Positions 53,735-62,878 are shown, numbered from the stretch's first letter. The stretch: DNA of 64,000 bases from Pantoea vagans (GCF_001506165.1 NZ_CP011427.1:2046001-2110000), one strand, 5' to 3'. Program-made: numbers and translations. The notes: generated by a model not told the origin, from the letters alone.

Positions 53735-53974
53735 ATGAAAAAGATTATTGCAACGCTGTTCACTGGCGCACTGTTGATGGCTGCTTCAGGTGCTTATGCC
53801 GCTGACACTATGGCGAAAGATGGCATGCAAAATGAAAGCGCGATGTCCCACGACGGCATGAAGAAAGACAGCATGAAAAAGCCGATGAAAAAACATGACG
53901 GGATGAAGAAAGACAGCATGGGAAAAGACGGTATGGCAAAAGATGAAATGTCTAAGGATGGGATGTCAAAATAA
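53735..53974 (+). CDS. Methionine-rich pentapeptide (MxKDx) repeat protein, secreted
   Basis: This 79-residue protein has a signal peptide ending in GAYAA, then an almost pure Met/Lys/Asp/Gly repeat (units such as MAKDG, MKKDS, MGKDG, MSKDG), with about 15 methionines in 55 residues. The ATG at 53735 lies 7 nt after AAGGA, better than the ATG two codons earlier. In other bacteria a Met-rich periplasmic protein paired with a YedY-type enzyme absorbs hypochlorite and is regenerated; copper binding is an alternative. Confidence 0.85.
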   Translation: MKKIIATLFTGALLMAASGAYAADTMAKDGMQNESAMSHDGMKKDSMKKPMKKHDGMKKDSMGKDGMAKDEMSKDGMSK

Positions 53975-53981
53975 GTAACTG

Positions 53982-54007
53982 GGTTACCGGGTTTATGCCC
54001 GGTAACC
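53982..54007. terminator. Bidirectional hairpin between the Met-rich gene and the Rrf2 gene
   Basis: GGTTACCGGG and CCCGGTAACC form a perfect 10-bp stem with a 6-nt loop between two converging genes. Confidence 0.7.
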
Positions 54008-54019
54008 GTTTGGTTAACC

Positions 54020-54505
54020 TCAGCGAGATTTTTTGCAGAGATCTTCGATTTCAAGATCGGGCAGTTCTTCGCAGCTGCTGGTGTCATGTTTCTTCAGTTC
54101 AGCCAGTGCATCTGCCACTGTGCGCGTTTCCAGCACTTTCAGTGAGGCCTCTTCCGCCTCTTCCGCAATCGATTTGAAGTACCAGCACAAGTTAGCACTG
54201 ACCAGGCAACGGGGTGCCACATCGGGACGCGAAGCCCAGAGCTTTTTATCTTCAATGACCGAGGTATAGATATCACGCAGCGTGATCTCCGCAGCAGGGC
54301 GACCGAGATGAATCGAACCGGTACGGCCAAGCGTAGAGACGATGATGCCATCGCGCGTTAACGGAACCATAAGTTTCCGAATGAAACTGGGGTTCGCTTC
54401 AAGACCATAAGCCAGTATGGCACTGGTCGAGCGTTTACCCAGTTGCTCCGCCATCGCTACGCTCAAAACCATCTGCAAAGCTGTCGGGAAGCGGTAATCT
54501 AGCAT
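54020..54505 (-). CDS. Rrf2-family regulator resembling OqxR
   Basis: This 161-residue regulator begins MLDYRFPTALQMVLSVAMAE and has the Rrf2 winged helix (SFIRKLMVPLTRDGIIVSTLGRTG, HLGRPAAEITLRDIY). Cysteines occur at RCLVSANLC and near the C-terminus, not spaced as in IscR, so an iron-sulfur cluster is uncertain. In Klebsiella the Rrf2 repressor OqxR lies next to oqxB; here a similar protein is about 4 kb away beyond the redox operon. The name is probable, not certain. Confidence 0.72.
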   Translation of the reverse strand: MLDYRFPTALQMVLSVAMAEQLGKRSTSAILAYGLEANPSFIRKLMVPLTRDGIIVSTLGRTGSIHLGRPAAEITLRDIYTSVIEDKKLWASRPDVAPRCLVSANLCWYFKSIAEEAEEASLKVLETRTVADALAELKKHDTSSCEELPDLEIEDLCKKSR

Positions 54506-54679
54506 TTCTGTATCCTGAGTTGCGGTCTATCTTATTGTTTTTATGCCGCGGCAGTGAGTAATCAATGAGCAATAAATATAACAAACACTGTTGCTTTTTA
54601 GAAGCCAGCGACTGTGATCAAGGCACGTATTCATCATTTGATCAGGCAGAAGCGCACAGGCTGCTTAGTTTACGGCTCG

Positions 54680-55864
54680 CTATGATGCTTGCGGGTCAAG
54701 CGGGGGCAATTTGTGCTTCAGCACCCAGACTAACAGCACATTCGTCAACGCCAACAGGCACAGCAACCAGAGTGTCGCGTTCGCCCCGAATTGCTGAAAA
54801 ATGTAACCGCCTACCAACGGCGTTAACGCCTGGCCAATCAGTGCTGGACGCGCCATGCGCCCTACCACAATCGCGTAAGCCTCTGGTTTGACCATTACCA
54901 GCGGTAAAGTTCCGCGCACAATCGCACGTAAACCATTTCCCGCGCCGTAAAGCACCATACTCACCAGCGCAAACTGTGGATAGCACGTCAGTAATATCAA
55001 CCCTATCGCCACTAATCCCACGGAAAAAAACGTTGTCCAGATAGGATGCCCGCGTTTGAAAGCGATATCGACAATGCGCGACCCAACCTGGCACGGGCCC
55101 AAAATGGCGCTGATCGCTAACGCGGCCGTCAGCGAATGACCGCTAGCCTGCAACAGGCTGATCAACTGCACCGAAATGGCCGTCATGATCACCGAAGCGA
55201 GGGTGAAAATGCTGCATAGCAACCAAAACAGCGCGGGCGCCAGTTCATCTCGCCCGGCACCTTTATTCGCGGCTGTTGTCATGGTGGATCGCGTGGGCGC
55301 GGGCAGCGCATAGAAATAGGCCGGTAATACGGCGAGACACAACAATCCGGCAATGGCAAAACACGCGCCGCGCCAGTCCAGCCAGTGAATCAGCAACGCA
55401 GTACCCGGCCACACCAGCGAGGTACAAAAACCGGAAATCAGCGTAATACCGGTGATCGCCCCTCGCGCCTGCCCGCCATACAACGTACCGAGGGTAGCAA
55501 ACAGCGAATCATACAGGCCCATCGCCATCCCGATACCGATAATCAGCCAGGCAAAGAGAAACAGCAGCAGATGGTGGCTCAACCCCATGATCACCAGCCC
55601 TATCGCCATCACCGCCCCGCTGGATGCCAGCAACACCCGCCCATAAGAGCCTGAAATCAGTCTGCCGCTCAACGGTGCCAGCAAGCCCGATACCAAAATA
55701 CCCAGCGACAGCGCGCCGTAGACCCACTGCTGCGACCAGCCGGTTTCTGCCACAATCGGGTTGGCCATCACGGCCATCAGGTAAAATGAACCGCCCCACG
55801 ACAGGATTTGCACCAGTCCCAGAGTGACAATGGCAGATACAGCAGGCTTAGGGTGATGCTCCAC
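54680..55864 (-). CDS. MFS transporter
   Basis: This 394-residue protein has twelve predicted helices. The N-terminal segment VQILSWGGSFYLMAVMANPI and GWSQQWVYGALSLGILVSGL resemble the oxalate/formate- and monocarboxylate-type MFS branch, but I cannot name the substrate. It has no operon partner; the 174-bp gap before the Rrf2 gene (54506-54679) shows only AT-rich sequence. In E. coli rstAB precedes tus instead. Confidence 0.82.
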   Translation of the reverse strand: MEHHPKPAVSAIVTLGLVQILSWGGSFYLMAVMANPIVAETGWSQQWVYGALSLGILVSGLLAPLSGRLISGSYGRVLLASSGAVMAIGLVIMGLSHHLLLFLFAWLIIGIGMAMGLYDSLFATLGTLYGGQARGAITGITLISGFCTSLVWPGTALLIHWLDWRGACFAIAGLLCLAVLPAYFYALPAPTRSTMTTAANKGAGRDELAPALFWLLCSIFTLASVIMTAISVQLISLLQASGHSLTAALAISAILGPCQVGSRIVDIAFKRGHPIWTTFFSVGLVAIGLILLTCYPQFALVSMVLYGAGNGLRAIVRGTLPLVMVKPEAYAIVVGRMARPALIGQALTPLVGGYIFQQFGANATLWLLCLLALTNVLLVWVLKHKLPPLDPQAS

Positions 55865-55990
55865 GACTTTTTTCCGTTAGCAGGCAAAGCGTTGTTATAA
55901 CACGTTCATCCTACTGGAAAAATGTCTGTGTGCCCTGCTTCGCGAAATCCGGTTTTTCAGCTGGCAGATCGGCACCAATTGGTTTAACGT

Positions 55991-56013
55991 GAATGGTATG
56001 TTGTAACTATGGA
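55991..56013 (+). promoter_or_regulatory. Ter replication-termination site overlapping the tus leader
   Basis: The core GTATGTTGTAACTA (55996-56009) is identical to the core of E. coli TerB. It ends just before the tus Shine-Dalgarno (GGAG 56011-56014), so bound Tus should also repress its own gene, as in E. coli. The conserved G at 55996 corresponds to the GC(6) locking pair at the fork-blocking end, so forks moving rightward in this window should be arrested. Confidence 0.93.
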
Positions 56014-56020
56014 GTGTAGC

Positions 56021-56947
56021 ATGAGCCGCTATGACTTAGTCGCCGATTTGCATGAGTGCGTCAATACCCTGGAATTGAGTCTCAGTTCCCTGCGCCAGCA
56101 GGTGGAACAGCAACCGCTGTTGATCGCGCGCGCGTTTAGCCTGCCTGAAATTGAGAAAGGCCATGAGAATGATGAGATTGATCGAATTGCAGTGACACAG
56201 CATCTCGGCCAGAAAGCGCGTGACATGGCGCTTACCCATTATTGCCGTCTGTTTATGCAGGATCAGTCGGAGAAACTCAGTACCAAATCCGCTGTGCGTT
56301 TGCCAGGTGCGATCTGCATTGAAGCAGATGAAGCCACCAGCGAACACATCAGCCAGCAGGTGGCGGATATCAATGCCCTGAAACTGCGCCTTGAGCACTT
56401 GATTACCGTCGAGTCTGGCCTACCGAGCGAAGCGCGCTTTGAGTTTGTTCACCAGCATCTGCGCGGTTTAATTACCTTGAATGCCTATCGTAGCGTCACC
56501 TTGCTGCATGCACCGGACAGTCTGCGTTTTGGTTGGGCGAATAAGAATATCATCAAAAACCTCACGCGCGAGGCGGTGGTAGAGCAACTGGAACGCAGTC
56601 TCAAAGCCAACCGCGCCCAAGCCCCGTGGACACGCGAGCAGTGGGCCGAGAAAGTGCAGCAGGAGCTGGAGATGATCCTGTCCTTGCCTGCTGGCGCTAA
56701 GCTAAAAATTAAACGACCGGTCAAAGTCCAACCCATCGCTCGTGTCTGGCGCGCCAGTAATAAAAAGCAGGTGCAACTCGCCTGCCCTTCACCGCTGCTG
56801 GTGCTGTGTCGCGATAAGACGCAGGTGCCGATTTTGGGGGAATTACTGGATTACGATGCTGAAAACGTCGCACATCGCTATAAACCGCTGGCGCAACCGC
56901 TGCATTTGGTGATCCCACGGCTGCATTTATGGAGCGACCGGCTGTAA
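56021..56947 (+). CDS. tus: Tus, DNA replication terminus site-binding protein
   Basis: This 308-residue protein binds Ter and blocks the replicative helicase in one direction. It matches E. coli Tus over its length: RFEFVHQHLRGLITLNAYRS, LRFGWANKNIIKNL, APWTREQW and KLKIKRPVKVQPIARVW. Key DNA-contacting segments are intact. I chose the ATG at 56021 (MSRYDLV), preceded by GGAG, over an in-frame ATG at 56009 inside the Ter site. Confidence 0.96.
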   Translation: MSRYDLVADLHECVNTLELSLSSLRQQVEQQPLLIARAFSLPEIEKGHENDEIDRIAVTQHLGQKARDMALTHYCRLFMQDQSEKLSTKSAVRLPGAICIEADEATSEHISQQVADINALKLRLEHLITVESGLPSEARFEFVHQHLRGLITLNAYRSVTLLHAPDSLRFGWANKNIIKNLTREAVVEQLERSLKANRAQAPWTREQWAEKVQQELEMILSLPAGAKLKIKRPVKVQPIARVWRASNKKQVQLACPSPLLVLCRDKTQVPILGELLDYDAENVAHRYKPLAQPLHLVIPRLHLWSDRL

Positions 56948-57027
56948 GTTGGAAATTACAGTGTGAATGCATGCGTAATGCTTGTCGGTTAAACGACTGA
57001 AGATAACGCAGTCTGGAGTCACATGGT

Positions 57028-57230
57028 GGCTGGCGGTCCTCACGCCGCTAACGCGGTACCTTCACTTCACTCGTCTGCCTTACGGACCGGTGCCGATGGA
57101 ACATCCATGTTCCAACGCCACCTTTCGCCCGCGTCCTGCGGGCTCTCCTGGCATACTCACGCCGTTCAGCGCTGCGGATGCCTGCCTCCATGCGCCCCCA
57201 GCCTGCTCATCGGCTTGGGTGTGTGTTGTC
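57028..57230. repeat. Hairpin-rich 200-bp dispersed repeat, copy 2 (inverted relative to copy 1)
   Basis: This is the reverse complement of 18408-18608 with scattered differences. The stretch 57028-57155 is nearly identical to copy 1, including the stems GCCCGC/GCGGGC and the palindrome GGAACATCCATGTTCC (57098-57113). It fills the gap between the convergent tus and fumC genes (56948-57275), which also contains the small stem GCCAGC/GCTGGC at 57253-57269. Confidence 0.8.
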
Positions 57231-57275
57231 AAAAAGGGCACATTATCTAAGGCCAGCCTTGCGCTGGCATACACA

Positions 57276-58673
57276 TTATTGCTTCATGCTGCCAACCATC
57301 TCTTCCGGCCGCACCCACTCGTCGAACTGCTCTTCGGTCAGATAGCCGAGTTTCAGGGCAGAGCCTTTCAGCGTCAGCCCCTCTTTGTGCGCTTTCTTGG
57401 CGATTTCTGCCGCTTTGTCATAGCCGATATGGGTATTCAGCGCGGTCACCAGCATCAGTGATTCATTGAGTAGCTGATCGATGCGCTCACGCACCGGTTC
57501 GATACCCACGGCGCAATGGTGATTGAAGCTGTCCATACCATCAGCCAACAGGCGAATCGATTGCAGGAAATTGTGGATCACCATCGGGCGGAACACGTTC
57601 AATTCAAAGTTACCGGACGCGCCACCAATGTTCACCGCCACATCATTACCCATTACCTGGCAGCACAACATGGTCAGGGCTTCACACTGCGTCGGGTTTA
57701 CCTTACCCGGCATGATTGAGCTACCCGGTTCGTTCTCGGGGATAGCCAGTTCGCCAATGCCGCAACGTGGACCCGAGGCTAACCAACGGACGTCATTAGC
57801 AATTTTCATCAATGACGCGGCCAGACCTTTCAGCGCACCGTGCGCATGCACCAGCGCATCACAGGTCGCTAAGGCTTCAAACTTGTTGGGTGCCGTCACG
57901 AAAGGCTGCTGAGTCAGGTCGGCCAAGGCTTTCGCCACGCGCACAGCATATTCTGGATGAGTATTGAGTCCAGTACCCACGGCAGTGCCGCCCAGCGCCA
58001 GTTCAGCCACGTGAGGAATGCTGTGTTCGATGTGCTTGAGGTTGTGTTCCAGCATCGCTACCCAGCCAGAAATCTCCTGGCCCAGTGTTAATGGTGTGGC
58101 GTCTTGCAGGTGGGTACGACCAATTTTGACGATGTCTTTAAAGGCTTCAGACTTCTCGCTCAGGGTCTTTTTCAGCACATGAATCTGCGGAATCAGCTGC
58201 TCCCGCACGGCGATGACCGCGGCCACGTGCATGGCGGTGGGGAACACGTCATTGGAGCTTTGGCTCTTGTTGACGTCATCGTTTGGATGCACCAAACGTG
58301 ACATGCCACGCTCGCCGCCAAGAATTTCACTGGCGCGGTTGGCCAGCACTTCATTCATGTTCATGTTGGTCTGGGTACCGGAACCGGTCTGCCAGATCGC
58401 CAGCGGAAACTCTTCACTGTGTTTATCGGCTAACACTTCGTCAGCAGCTTTCAAAATCGCGTCTGCACGTTCCGCTGGTAGCAGGCCGAGATCGCGGTTA
58501 ACCTGCGCCGCCGCGCGCTTGGTCAACGCCAGTGCGTGCACCAGCGCGACCGGCATTTTCTCGGTGGAAATACGGAAATGCTCCAGCGATCGCTGGGTTT
58601 GTGCGCCCCATAACTTATCTGCCGGTACTTCGATCGGTCCCATTGAATCTTTTTCAATGCGATTAGCTGCCAT
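57276..58673 (-). CDS. fumC: Class II fumarate hydratase
   Basis: This 465-residue iron-independent fumarase converts fumarate to malate in the TCA cycle. It has the superfamily signature [27 protein letters not shown] substrate loop (SGTQTNMN) and [16 protein letters not shown]. The ATG follows AAGGAG. In E. coli fumA lies between fumC and manA; here manA follows directly and divergently. Confidence 0.96.
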   Translation of the reverse strand: MAANRIEKDSMGPIEVPADKLWGAQTQRSLEHFRISTEKMPVALVHALALTKRAAAQVNRDLGLLPAERADAILKAADEVLADKHSEEFPLAIWQTGSGTQTNMNMNEVLANRASEILGGERGMSRLVHPNDDVNKSQSSNDVFPTAMHVAAVIAVREQLIPQIHVLKKTLSEKSEAFKDIVKIGRTHLQDATPLTLGQEISGWVAMLEHNLKHIEHSIPHVAELALGGTAVGTGLNTHPEYAVRVAKALADLTQQPFVTAPNKFEALATCDALVHAHGALKGLAASLMKIANDVRWLASGPRCGIGELAIPENEPGSSIMPGKVNPTQCEALTMLCCQVMGNDVAVNIGGASGNFELNVFRPMVIHNFLQSIRLLADGMDSFNHHCAVGIEPVRERIDQLLNESLMLVTALNTHIGYDKAAEIAKKAHKEGLTLKGSALKLGYLTEEQFDEWVRPEEMVGSMKQ

Positions 58674-58870
58674 GACTACGTCTCCTTAGCTCAGATTTTG
58701 AGGTTTCCGCTCAGGTCGTCTTCCCGCGACGCCAATGAGCGAGCAAGATTGTCACATACAAGAAATTAACATTATGCGAGCCTGTCGCGCTTATTGCACT
58801 TGTTGATGTATTTTCTATGGCACTTTCTGCTTTAATAAGCCTATTTACTTACGGTTATTAAGGGTAAACG

Positions 58871-60046
58871 ATGCAAAAATTGAACAATTCGCTGCAAAAT
58901 TACGCTTGGGGCAGCAAAACTGCACTGACCGAACTTTATGGCATTGCCAATCCGCAAGGATTGCCGATGGCGGAACTGTGGATGGGTGCCCATCCGAAAA
59001 GCCCTTCGACAGTTGAAATCAACGGAGCAACCCGTTCCCTGCCCGATGTCATCAATGACGATCAGGCGAGCGTGCTGGGTAAAGCGGTGGCGGATCGCTT
59101 TGGCGAGTTACCCTTTCTGTTTAAAGTATTGTGCGCCGATCAAGCCCTCTCCATTCAGGTTCACCCGAGTAAATCCGCCGCAGAAGCAGGCTTTGCTCGT
59201 GAAAATGCCGCCGGAATTCCACTCAGCGCCGCCGAGCGCAACTACAAAGACGCCAACCATAAACCTGAACTGGTCTATGCCCTGACACCGTTTCAGGCGA
59301 TGAACGGCTTCCGTGAAATGCATGAGTTGGTTTCATTGCTGGAGCCTGTTGCGGGCGCGCATCCGCAGATTGCCCATTTCCTGGAAAATGCCAATGAAGA
59401 CACCCTCGCGAAGCTATTTGCTACGCTGCTGTCACTGAAAGGTGACGCGAAGTCACTGGCCTTAGGGGTGTTAAAATCGGCGCTGAATTCACGCGAAGGC
59501 GAGCCGTGGCAGACCATCAAATTGATCGCGCATGATTACCCGGACGACACCGGCCTGTTCTCCCCGCTGTTGTTGAATGTGATTACCCTGCAACCGGGCC
59601 AGGCGATGTTTCTGTTTGCCGAAACGCCGCATGCTTATCTCAAAGGCGTTGCGCTGGAAGTGATGGCGAACTCCGATAACGTGCTGCGTGCAGGTTTGAC
59701 GCCGAAATTTATCGATATTCCCGAATTGATGGCGAATCTGAAGTTTGAGGCCAAACCGGCTGCGACGCTGCTGACGCAACCGCAGCAACAGGGGGATACC
59801 CTCAACTTCCCGATCCCGGTCGACGATTTTGCCTTTGCCATCCACGCACTTTCCGCCACGCCACAATCTCTGGCGCAACAGAGTGCTGCCCTGCTGTTCT
59901 GTATTGAGGGTCAGGCAGTGGTAGAGAAAGCAGGGGAGCGGCTGGTATTAAAACCGGGTGAATCTTGCTTTATCGCCGCGAGCGAGTCACCGGTTAACGT
60001 CGCGGGCACCGGACGTCTGGCGCGCGTCTTCAACGCGCTCCACTGA
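58871..60046 (+). CDS. manA: Mannose-6-phosphate isomerase, class I
   Basis: This 391-residue zinc enzyme interconverts mannose-6-P and fructose-6-P. It has the N-terminal NYAWGSKTAL, zinc-binding segment LSIQVHPSK, the ANHKPELVYAL motif and the C-terminal cupin with KPGESCFIAAS. Position between fumC and ydgA is as in E. coli. Confidence 0.96.
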   Translation: MQKLNNSLQNYAWGSKTALTELYGIANPQGLPMAELWMGAHPKSPSTVEINGATRSLPDVINDDQASVLGKAVADRFGELPFLFKVLCADQALSIQVHPSKSAAEAGFARENAAGIPLSAAERNYKDANHKPELVYALTPFQAMNGFREMHELVSLLEPVAGAHPQIAHFLENANEDTLAKLFATLLSLKGDAKSLALGVLKSALNSREGEPWQTIKLIAHDYPDDTGLFSPLLLNVITLQPGQAMFLFAETPHAYLKGVALEVMANSDNVLRAGLTPKFIDIPELMANLKFEAKPAATLLTQPQQQGDTLNFPIPVDDFAFAIHALSATPQSLAQQSAALLFCIEGQAVVEKAGERLVLKPGESCFIAASESPVNVAGTGRLARVFNALH

Positions 60047-60097
60047 TCCGGCTGACGCTGCCAGCATTAACTGCTATTCTTTCAAACTATTAATTTA

Positions 60098-60120
60098 AAA
60101 CGCCTGCGGGCGTTTTTCTT
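60098..60120 (+). terminator. Intrinsic terminator of manA
   Basis: AAACGCC-TGCG-GGCGTTT followed by TTCTTC, 52 bp after the manA stop. Confidence 0.85.
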
Positions 60121-60174
60121 CACTCGGCGCCCCTCATAGCGGCGTGCGGACCCAAGGATAAGGACGACTCAGCG

Positions 60175-61674
60175 ATGAAAAAGACCAAGGTAGCCGTAGG
60201 TGTGATTGTAGCGCTCGGCGTGATCTGGACAGGTGCTTCCTGGTTTACCGGCAAGCAGTTGGAAAGCCACATGGATCAGATGTTACAAAACGCCATTACG
60301 CAGTTGAATGCCTATGCACCGAACAGCCGCCTGACGCTCAGCTATCAGGACTATCAACGCGGTGTCTTTAGCAGCAAAACCAAGCTGGTGATTCAGGCCA
60401 GCTCGCAAACGGAAGATAATCCGCTGCTGAAGCCGGGTCAAAGCATCGTGCTGAATGAAACCATCGATCACGGCCCCTTCCCGTTTGCCCAACTGAAGCG
60501 TGGCAGCCTGATCCCCAGCATGGCATCGGTTCATACCGAGCTGGAAAACACCGATGCAGTGAAGAAACTGTTTGAACTGACTAACGGCAAATCACTGGTC
60601 ACCGCCGATACGCGTGTCGGCTACAGCGGCGCAACGGATACCGCGCTGGATTTGCTGGCCGTAGACTACAACAACGCGCAGACTGGCGATCGCCTTGCCA
60701 CCAATGGCGGCACGCTGGAGATCAGTGCAGACAGCAAAGGTGACAAAGTCAGCCTGAATGGCGACTTCTCCAGCATTGCCGTCACCAGCAAAAATCAGGT
60801 TGAGCAGCCGGTCCTGTTCACCCTCAACGGCCTGAAGTTGAATGGCGATACCCATCTTAGCCCGGAAGGTGTGCGCGTCGGCGATCAGTCCATCAGTCTG
60901 GATAAACTCAACGCCAGCATCAACGGCCAGGAAGGTTTGTCACTGGAGAAGCTGGATACCAAGTCATCCTTTGATAACAAAGACGGCAAGATCGGCGGCA
61001 ATCTGGATGTGAATGTCGGCAACATCAGCCTGCAAAAACAGCCGTTTGGCGAAGCGAAACTGGCGATGAAGTTTTCGCAGTTTGACGCGCAGGCAGTGAA
61101 AACCTTCTCGGATAACTACAACGCGCAGATGCAGGCATTACTGAATCAGCCTGGCGTGACGGAAGATCCGGTGCGCTATCAGGCCAGTGTACAAAACATA
61201 CTGAAAGCGAACCTGCCGACCCTGTTAAAAGGCTCGCCAAATATCAGCATTGCGCCACTGAGCTGGAAAAATGACAAAGGGGAAAGCACCTTCAACCTCA
61301 CTGTCGGTTTCAACGATCCAGCCACTGTGACCGGTGAGGCCCAGAACCTCGGTGCCGCCGTTGACCGCGTATTGAAATCGCTGGATGGCAAACTGAACAT
61401 CAATATGCCAATGGCAACCGAAACCATGCGCCATGTCGGCCTGGCAGAAGGTTATCAGGGTGATGATGCGCAGAAACTGGCGGATCAGCAGGTGAAAGGG
61501 CTCGCGGCAATGGGACAGATGTTCCGTCTGACACAGCAGCAGGATGACAACATCACCACCAGCCTGCAGTATGGCAACGGCCAGGTGACGATGAACGGTG
61601 ACAAGATGTCGCTGGAGCAGTTCCTGTCACGCTATATGCTGGGCGCACAGACCAGTGAAGGCATGCCGGAGTAA
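60175..61674 (+). CDS. ydgA: YdgA family protein (DUF945)
   Basis: This 499-residue protein has one N-terminal membrane segment (VAVGVIVALGVIWTGASWF) and a long periplasmic repeat-rich region (NETIDHGPFPFAQLKRGSL, LSLEKLDTKSSFDNKDG). It matches DUF945/YdgA of E. coli in size and position after manA. Its function is unknown; the beta-rich architecture suggests an envelope-maintenance or AsmA-like role, an inference. Confidence 0.9.
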   Translation: MKKTKVAVGVIVALGVIWTGASWFTGKQLESHMDQMLQNAITQLNAYAPNSRLTLSYQDYQRGVFSSKTKLVIQASSQTEDNPLLKPGQSIVLNETIDHGPFPFAQLKRGSLIPSMASVHTELENTDAVKKLFELTNGKSLVTADTRVGYSGATDTALDLLAVDYNNAQTGDRLATNGGTLEISADSKGDKVSLNGDFSSIAVTSKNQVEQPVLFTLNGLKLNGDTHLSPEGVRVGDQSISLDKLNASINGQEGLSLEKLDTKSSFDNKDGKIGGNLDVNVGNISLQKQPFGEAKLAMKFSQFDAQAVKTFSDNYNAQMQALLNQPGVTEDPVRYQASVQNILKANLPTLLKGSPNISIAPLSWKNDKGESTFNLTVGFNDPATVTGEAQNLGAAVDRVLKSLDGKLNINMPMATETMRHVGLAEGYQGDDAQKLADQQVKGLAAMGQMFRLTQQQDDNITTSLQYGNGQVTMNGDKMSLEQFLSRYMLGAQTSEGMPE

Positions 61675-61686
61675 GATGCGCTTTCC

Positions 61687-61757
61687 AGGTGCGCATGAAT
61701 GCGCACCTGACGAAAAACGCGCACGATCGTCGAAGGGTCACCATCAATGGTGACCCT
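61687..61757. repeat. Pair of small palindromes (dispersed palindromic motif, copy 2)
   Basis: AGGTGCGCATGAATGCGCAC (with CT after) at 61687-61708 and a 24-bp palindrome AGGGTCACCAT-CA-ATGGTGACCCT at 61734-61757 lie between the convergent ydgA and malI. They parallel the pair at 3365-3428 (GCGCAT..ATGCGC and GGTCRCCATnCAT cores). They may also serve as a bidirectional terminator. Confidence 0.65.
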
Positions 61758-61800
61758 CATGCGATTAAGTGACAGTCACTTCACCATCAATTTCGCCGCC

Positions 61801-62826
61801 TCACCCTCCGCGCACTAACAGCGGCGGCACAATCAAAGTTTGCACGTCCTCTTCCGGATGCAACAAGCGCTGCAATATTCGTTCAGCCGCACGACGGCCG
61901 ACTTCCCTCGCCTCGCTACTGACAAAGGTTAAAGAGGCATCACAGGATTCGCGTTGCGGATCATCATTGAAGCCCACCAGCGCCATCTTTTGCGTGAAAT
62001 AACTGTCGACCGCGTCTTCCCCCAACGAGCGACCACTGTGCAACGCGCCAAAATAGCAACCAAGCGTGGTGCTGGCATTATGGGCAATGATGGCAGTGAT
62101 GCGCGGATGGTGATGCAGCAGGTCCTGTGTCAACGTCGAGACACTCTGTTGGCGTTCGTCACACTCGATGATCCAGTCGGCACGAAACGGCAATCCGTAT
62201 TGCACTAAGGTGGCACAATAGCCGCCAATCCTCTCGGCGCGGGTTAAGGATGAACCCAATCCCCCCACCCACGCGATGCGCTGATGGCCCTGACGAATCA
62301 GATATTCAGTCGCGATACGTGCAGCCTGGCTGTTGTCCGGACGCAGTGAATCCACCTTATCCAGGCTGCTGGCACGGGCCGCGCAGATCAAAGCAATGTT
62401 CTGCTCCCGTGCCTGCACAATTAACGTCTCCGCCTGCGCCACCGCGCCGCCAAGCACAATGCCATCGGCACCCTGCGCCGCCAGGGAATCGAAACAGCGC
62501 TGCAGATTTTGCCCGTGCTGACCACTTTGCGTCAGCACTAACACTTTACCCTGCGCCTCAAGGACCTCACTCAGACCGGCGGTCATCGCGGCATAAAAGG
62601 GTTGGCTGAGATCGCGTACGATCAGGCCAATCACCCCGCTCTCCCCACCGCGCAAAATCGACGCTGAACGGTTACGCACATAGCCGAGTTGCTCAATCGC
62701 CTGGTTCACCCGCTCCGCCGTCGCCGACGAGATGCGCCCTTTACCTGAGAGCACCAGAGAGACAGTAGAGACCGATACCCCGGCAGCCTGTGCGACATCG
62801 TGGATAGTGGTTTTTTGCTGGGACAT
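61801..62826 (-). CDS. malI: MalI, LacI-family repressor of malX
   Basis: This 341-residue repressor has the LacI helix-turn-helix with hinge helix (TIHDVAQAAGVSVSTVSLVL, GYVRNRSASILRGG) and a periplasmic-binding-protein-like effector domain. It matches E. coli MalI (342 aa) and is divergent from malX as there. I chose the ATG at 62826; the frame is open to 62913 but lacks a better start. Its target malX is truncated here. Confidence 0.9.
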   Translation of the reverse strand: MSQQKTTIHDVAQAAGVSVSTVSLVLSGKGRISSATAERVNQAIEQLGYVRNRSASILRGGESGVIGLIVRDLSQPFYAAMTAGLSEVLEAQGKVLVLTQSGQHGQNLQRCFDSLAAQGADGIVLGGAVAQAETLIVQAREQNIALICAARASSLDKVDSLRPDNSQAARIATEYLIRQGHQRIAWVGGLGSSLTRAERIGGYCATLVQYGLPFRADWIIECDERQQSVSTLTQDLLHHHPRITAIIAHNASTTLGCYFGALHSGRSLGEDAVDSYFTQKMALVGFNDDPQRESCDASLTFVSSEAREVGRRAAERILQRLLHPEEDVQTLIVPPLLVRGG

Positions 62827-62862
62827 CGCGTTCCGTTTCCAACAACTGATGAAGAAACAAAG

Positions 62863-62878
62863 AGGTAAAACGTTACAC
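62863..62878. promoter_or_regulatory. Imperfect MalI operator near malI
   Basis: AGGTAAAACGTTACAC shares the GGTAAAACGTT half with the perfect site at 62943 and lies 37 bp upstream of malI, fitting autorepression. Confidence 0.6.

Noticed and set aside
56009..56020. An upstream in-frame ATG for tus
   Set aside because: It lies inside the Ter site and before the Shine-Dalgarno; the ATG at 56021 matches the known Tus N-terminus.
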